The translations under genes and the position numbers were made by a program. 64,000 nucleotides of DNA from Orobanche coerulescens (taxonomy: Eukaryota; Streptophyta; Magnoliopsida; Lamiales; Orobanchaceae). The stretch is taken from the NCBI GenBank assembly GCA_033398695.1, contig CM065809.1:175202501-175266500 (forward strand). Reading direction: 5' to 3'. The notes below the pieces were generated by a model. That model searched no databases. It saw only the letters and a program-made list of their open reading frames with translations, and had not been told where the DNA came from. Positions 58,403 through 64,000 of the stretch are shown in pieces; position 1 is the first letter of the stretch; the number at the start of each line of letters is the position of its first letter.

Positions 58403-61400
58403 TGTAACACCCCCAGAATCAAACCGGGAATATTACACGCCGTAGACCCTCTCCGTGAGGATCCACCAGGCTACACATCAAAACCACACAATAAATTACA
58501 TACCGACATGATAAAATACCAAATCCGTAGACCATCTTGGTCTTTCGTCACAACGTACAAGTCAAAAATACACATTTCTATCTCGACTCATACCCATGCA
58601 AGGGTAAAATATACTCATAAACCAAAAGTACGACAGAAGAAAGACCATACACAAACTCGGACAGACTGTATCCAACACTGGCCTTCGTGTGATTAGTATC
58701 ATTCGCCTTCCATCATCCTTCGCGCCGATCCTGTGTTTTGCTCCCAAACCTGCATGTACCTGGATGCAAAAACAGACATCCACCCCCGAATACTCGGGGT
58801 TAGCAAAACTCCACTGTTTTGCTAGTACAAGTATAAAGTGCAAATACGAGCCATACAAAACACATTCCGAGAATACAACAAAAGACTTCCGAGCTATTTG
58901 ATAATTAAAGTAGTTCAAGTCTTGAAAGTAGAAACCAAAACAAGAAAGCACTTTGAAAACATTTTCAAATCTCGGGAGTTTTCAAAACATTTGCGATAGT
59001 AAAGTTCTTAATTCTTCAAAAGCCACTTAGTGGTCACCGCCCAATATTCATTTTCCAAAAATGCAAATTCGATTAACAAAACACGGGGTTCACAACCCAA
59101 CTCATTCCAAATACAAAACACAGGGTCCACGACCCAACCATTTCGATCATCAATACAGGGTCCACGACCCGTTCATTCACTTCAATTCACTTCCAACGAC
59201 ATATTACACACAACACATTATTTTTATGCCATTTTAGCCAAACACCAAGACTCGATATATAATGTCTCTCGACTCAGATCAACAATCATTGTGATACACC
59301 TCACAAATCACAATTAATCAACAAGATAAATACTCGCAATTCTCGCGACCCGGCCCACCCTCCGGTCCCGCCGTAAGGCCACCAAGTCCCTGTGTGCCCC
59401 GTCGAGCAATCCCACGTTAGAATGCCCACTCGAAGTAACTCTCGCGACCCGGTCCAGCCGCTAAGCCACCAGGTCCCCGTGTGACCCCGTCGAGTCAATC
59501 CCCGAGTGAGAGTACCCGAGAAAAACCTTACAATTCTCATCAATTCACATTTCCAAAATCGCAATCCTCAAGAGTCAATCACAATATATATAGTCGAGGT
59601 ATTTTGCTAAAATGGCCATATTATCCAACACATACTCACGACCCAAAATTTATACTATCCACAAAGAAACACACAATCTAAGCAGCACCAATCGACACAA
59701 CCAATATCACACAAGTTCACATATTCACACACATCCGCATGACTCCACGCAAAATCTTAACAACATGATTGAACTTTAACTTACCAACAACAAAATCACA
59801 CATAATGGCGTCACTCGAAAATAATGTGATCCTATATTCGACACCAATACGCATAGTCAATTAAGCACATTAATTCCCGAACACAAGAATCCTCTTTAAA
59901 TAAAACCATGATTATAGTTATAACGATTCTTTAGAAAAATGGTTGTAAACAATTTTTTTAGCACGTCTCGTCAACTTTCAACCATCATATTCACAAAATA
60001 CGTAATGTATGGGCAAGATACTTGCCTCGATAGTCGATGCCGGACACTCCGACGAACATGGCTCAACCAGGAACCTCGAATGCCCACGACCCTCTGGCGG
60101 AAACGACGGTAACATAACCGATCGGAAAACGGCGAACGGAAGGGTTCCAACTCAAGTTCTTCGCAAGGAACCTGACCCTATCATAATACCGTCAATAATC
60201 AACGATCGTATGAGGAAGAATAATCGTAGAATGCCCAAAACCCCCCTCTAAGGATTTTCACCGGACACCTTCAAGGCACCGATTAGGAACTCAACAAAAC
60301 GAAGAATCTTTAACAATCGAACCATGGATCAACAAGGAAATTGGTATAATATGACTTAATAATCATCAATCAATCACAAATATAAGTTATCACGGATCAA
60401 ACGGGCGAAAACAACCAAAACCCCCAATTTTCCCAAAACTAGGATTTTAAGAAAACTAACCTTGATTCATTTGGATTGAAGGATGTTATGGAGTGATTAA
60501 TCGATGATATAAGCTCCAAAACTTCGTGGATTAGTTGTATAATAACATGCCTTCATGATCTCCAATGACCACCGCGAAGAGAAAGGGAGAAAATGAAAAT
60601 GAGTGCAAACAGGATCGCTCGGTAATATTTATATCGGGTGCGCCTAGCGTGCGCTAGATCGCCGAGCTAGCGTGCGCTAGCGGCGGTCATGGTCGAGAAT
60701 GTTCGGCCAGCCCGCCATCATGCGCCGAACACGTGCGCTGTCACCGACCACATTCCGAGACTTCGGCTCGGCCAGTAGCGTGCGCAGCCTTTCAAAGCCA
60801 GAAGGCGTGCGCTACTGGCCGGCCAGAAGGCGTCTTAGTGTCCGGCAGAGCGTGCGCTACCCGCCGATCTCCCGCCCGTAACCTTCGCCTTATCGCCTCG
60901 GTCGACTAGCGCGCGCAACCGGCCATAGCGTCTTTGTCACGGACGGAGTTCCGGCCTGCGGCGTCTGTGGCCCTCACACCCCGTGACCAGCCTATCCCAC
61001 ATAGCATGCCAACCGGTTTCGCCGCCATGGGCTCATCGGAGACGGCATTAGTCCCCAGGCCGGTTGTGCCCTACCAAAGAACGATCCCCTTCATAGTCAA
61101 GTCCTCGACTAGCGACAAGCTCTCCTGACTAAACCGGTCGGATGCCCGACTCGGCCGACGATGCATCCGGCAAACAACGCCTTAACGCTAATGTCGCCCC
61201 CTTTACTCCACTTGTGGCAAGCTAACCGTAAGGCACGCCTCATTTGGACGGTCAACACAGACACGACATATCGGGTCGTGACATCCTCCCCACTCAAATC
61301 GCAGACGTCCTCGTGCCGGGAAGAATGTTTCTTTCCGCACACTGTATTGTCCCACGCACACAAAACGATCGTGGCCATTAACATACGGCACCATACCCTT

Positions 61401-62589
61401 GATGGACAGGCTCTTCACTCGCGCGCCTCGCGCTAGCCCGCAGTGCGCCACGCACATACCGCATCACCAATCGACATCAACCTTCACCCTACGCGCTTCC
61501 TGGCGTTAGTACCTCGGTTGAACGGCATTCCTCGCCCGCATTTTTCCCGCATGTCGAGGTTCCCACAGTGGCCCACGATGATCCACGCTCTTACACCCCG
61601 GTCACCGAAAGGTGGAGCTACCAAAAGTGCGCAATACAAGTGTGTCCACATACCGGACCGTCTGATCTCACAAGCCTAGGACCACATCTCATTCCGGCAT
61701 AGAATCGGTTCATGTTCTCCGCCTAGAAGCCTTGTCAGGAGCCGCACTTTGTCCGTGCCCTCTTTGCACCGGCGAGCACTCCCCGCCCTCATCGGTTTCG
61801 GCAGAACTTGACCACACCCGAACCATGCCGTCCTGAGAGAGGTTTCGGCTCCGATACCATTTGTCACGGACGGAGTTCGGCCCGTGCGGCGTCCCAGGGG
61901 CCCTCACACCCCAGACCGGCTATCCCACATAGCATGCCAACCGGTTTCGCCGCCATGGGCTCATCAGAAGACGGCATTAGTCCCCACTTGTGCCCTACCA
62001 AAGAACGATCCCCTTCATAGTCAAGTCCTCGACTAGCGACAAGCTCTCCTGACTAAACCGGCTCGGCATGCCCGACTCGGCCAAACCGATGCATCCGGCA
62101 AACAACGCCTTAACGCTAATGTCGCCCCTTTACTCCACTTGTGGCAAGCTAACCGAAGGCACGCTCATTTGGGACGGTCAACACAGATACGACATATCGG
62201 GTCGTGATAAGGCCGCTTCTCCCGGGCCGTAGCGTGCGCTACTTTCCGGCCAGAAGGCGTGCGCTTACGCGGTTCTGCTGCAACCGCCGGCCAGCCGCAC
62301 TTCGTCCGGCCAAGGCTGCAGCCGTCCGGCCACCGTCCCCAACCGTCCGGCCAGTGTCCGACCACCATGATTCGACGACTCGATTTTCCGAAATCGCACG
62401 GAACGAACACGACAAAATACTCGGGGACAACATCATCGGTCCGAAATGAAAACAACGGATAACAAATCATCACCTACGGTCTTAAACGCCAAAATCAGTT
62501 GTCGAGAAAATAATATCGGAACTCGTCAACCGGGAAATATCCGAAAAAAAAAATCCAAAATAACCGGAACGAAAATCGTGGGTATTACA
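58403..62589 (-). repeat. 5' LTR of element D, split by a TRIM
   Basis: About 2.9 kb without the nested element, close in sequence to 52838-55727. Differences between the two LTRs are concentrated around CTG/CAG/CCGG-like words. Confidence 0.93.
60935..62209 (-). mobile_element. TRIM-like miniature LTR retrotransposon in the LTR of element D
   Basis: 1,275 bp: LTRs 60935-61283 (349 bp) and 61862-62209 (348 bp), in + orientation TGTCACGGACGG...GGGTCGTGACA. On the minus strand the PBS TGGTATCGGAG is at 61849-61859 and the PPT GAGTGGGGAGGA ends at the left LTR (about 61284-61296). The 578-bp interior is non-coding. Comparison with 55340-55400 places the insertion after CATAGCGT. The junctions are irregular and no TSD can be read. 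Confidence 0.88.
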
Positions 62590-62643
62590 ATAACTTTATA
62601 TGCAAATATGATTTAATCTAATCTATATCAAAAATACATCATA

Positions 62644-62817
62644 CAGTAAAACCTCGATAAATGAATATGATCGGGACCAGAGAAAAATATTCATTTAGTG
62701 AAATTATTCATTTATCGAAAGAAAATTTGAACATATTATAGAGAGTTGGGACTGGAGAAAATTATTCATTGGCGAAGTTATTCGTTTATCGAACATTCAT
62801 TCATCGAGGTTTAACTG
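62644..62817. mobile_element. Emigrant-like (Tc1/mariner, pogo type) MITE
   Basis: 174 bp, ends CAGTAAAACCTCGATAAATG and CGAGGTTTAACTG, with TA on both sides. The CAGTAAAACCTC end is that of Emigrant MITEs. Sub-terminal repeats of ATTCATTTATCGA are present in both orientations. Confidence 0.88.
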
Positions 62818-62844
62818 TATAATGTTACTATTTATACTAATATC

Positions 62845-63569
62845 TAGGGCTGTTAGCGGTTCGAGTGAATCCGAGACCCGCTCGAAAATCAGACCGAAAT
62901 ACCCTGGACAAAATCTCACCAAAAAATTAGCGAGTCCGGATACGAGTACTAAATTTTGGATCAAAACCGATAGTACCCAGACCGGTGAAAACGGAAAAAT
63001 ATCCGATAATTCTTCATTCTCTACCTCCGCTCTCCCATTTTCAATCCTTCATCTTATTTCTTTTACAAAACTAGGGGTGAAAAGAATGATGAAATCATAA
63101 AACTTTCATGAGAATCCCGCAACGTCGAGGGGACAAAAAGATAAGGAAGGGGGATGAGGATAAAAAAAGGAGGTTTTTGTTGATTACCTATCCCACATCG
63201 GTCAAAAATATAAAAGACAAAGAATGGGAGAAGAATAAATAAGGGGGGCTAAGATTCACTTATATATGTGGTTAATAGCATTTGTTTGGTGTGTTGTGAT
63301 ATATCCATTATATCAACCAACTTATTTTGGACACCGGTGAACCTTGGGTAAACCAATTTATTTTTGTTATGATACTCATAGTATAAAAAAAATATCTCGG
63401 TTTTGGTTTTTGATGTTCCGAGTTCTGTAATCTATCCGGGTTCCCACCCGGTAGGATTCGGTTCGGCCTCAGGTCTAAAAATTACCCGGTCTGAGTCTAT
63501 CCGTTAAGTTATCGGGATGGTCCCGATTCTATTAAAATCCGACCCGGACCGGGTCTGGTAACGGCCCTA
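62845..63569. mobile_element. hAT-like non-autonomous element
   Basis: 725 bp, ends TAGGGCTGTTAGCGG and GGTAACGGCCCTA. The flanking 8-mers CTAATATC and TTAATCTC match at 6 of 8 positions, consistent with an old TSD. CCCGGACCGGGTC-type words lie near the right end. No transposase is seen. Confidence 0.7.
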
Positions 63570-64000
63570 TTAATCTCCACAGTCGGGGGATGTATATGTT
63601 GGGCATCAAAAGCAGGTTTATAGTGCTTTGATGACCATGAAACTGCCCATTTGTGACACACAATCAATATCTTGTAACTACTTACTGTTTTATTTCAACA
63701 GCCACAATCCAAAGGAGGTAAGTCAATGTGGGGTCGACTTCTGGATACTAGAAGAAAACTAGAAATCCATAAAATCAAAAATGAACTCTTTTAGACCAGA
63801 AGCAGTAATGATGCCAGAAGAGCGACTATTCTGCAACGAGAAGAGTAAACAATATCTACTAGATAAGGAGAACTCACAGATTTACCTATCTGGTTCTTCC
63901 GGCAATCTACGCGCTCTAAAGCCTAGATAACTAGAAGTCTTTACACTCCTTGTAATAGATTCTAACATTAATATTTGTACTCGACAGTATATTTATTAAT
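63570..64000. other. Unassigned right-hand tail
   Basis: No element ends recognised. At about 63700-63720 a TTTCAACAG...GGAGGTAAGT arrangement looks like a tiny exon between splice sites, but no reading frame supports a gene within the visible part. Confidence 0.3.

Larger units (their letters stand above)
52838..62589 (-). mobile_element. Element D: large non-coding gypsy-type LTR retrotransposon
   Basis: 3' LTR 52838-55727, PPT about 55728-55745, internal 55746-58386, PBS 58387-58398, 5' LTR 58403-62589 (with nested TRIM), TSD ATAAC perfect on both sides (52833-52837, 62590-62594). The internal region is shorter than one LTR and encodes no gag or pol, so D is a LARD-like, non-autonomous element. 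Its LTR ends, hairpin-PPT and PBS match the chromovirus at 3723-21408, a plausible type of helper. Confidence 0.93.

Noticed and set aside
61161..61907. Open frames of 60-90 codons on both strands of the TRIM
   Set aside because: They overlap each other in different frames in high-GC DNA and match no gag feature.

Overview
This window is nuclear DNA of a flowering plant, probably a eudicot. Two spliced, single-copy-type plant genes sit in a dense bed of nested transposable elements (TEs) with plant-type termini: copia and gypsy LTR retrotransposons with tRNA-iMet primer sites, hAT, Mutator-like, Stowaway and Emigrant-like elements, a Helitron end and SINE pieces. No rRNA, organellar, bacterial or CRISPR sequence was seen. 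The species cannot be named from the sequence.

Layout. 1-3722: right-hand (5') end of a minus-strand gypsy-type element (A), inserted into the pol gene of an older plus-strand chromovirus gypsy (3723-21408, running off the left edge under A). That gypsy is further split by a near-complete Ty1/copia element (4680-14221, TSD TTTTT) and, in its 3' LTR, by a decayed hAT transposon (17337-20543, TSD ATTACACT). 21962-25573: host gene PYM (Partner of Y14 and Mago), plus strand, four coding exons. 26775-28290: an array of about 29-bp repeats that flips orientation. 28427-34860: a palindromic Mutator-like MITE, a Mutator-like element with a nested hAT MITE, and a 2.4-kb direct duplication whose copies are separated by a Helitron 3' terminus. 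34904-44223: a minus-strand copia-derived, gag-only element (B) whose 3' LTR holds a second gag-only element (C, 35924-40447). 44642-46740: more MITEs. 47024-50222: host gene MRT4 (ribosome-assembly factor), minus strand, eight coding exons, with telo-box and site II motifs upstream. 50770-52837: MITE-like repeats and a local duplication. 52838-62589: a large non-coding gypsy-type element (D, TSD ATAAC) with 2.9-kb LTRs, one of which carries a TRIM-like mini-retrotransposon. 62644-64000: an Emigrant-like MITE, a hAT-like element and an unassigned tail.

The two host genes have clean reading frames and consistent GT-AG introns, while the TE genes are full of frameshifts. Many differences between paired LTRs lie at CTG/CAG/CCGG-type sites in otherwise identical sequence. 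This suggests that a good part of the apparent decay may be consensus error at CHG-methylated DNA. The most unusual biological pattern is that five LTR elements from two superfamilies carry arrays of a short motif in the U3 region, just upstream of a TATA box where one can be seen. In four of them the motif is palindromic, and the same or a related palindrome occurs in both copia-type and gypsy-type elements.
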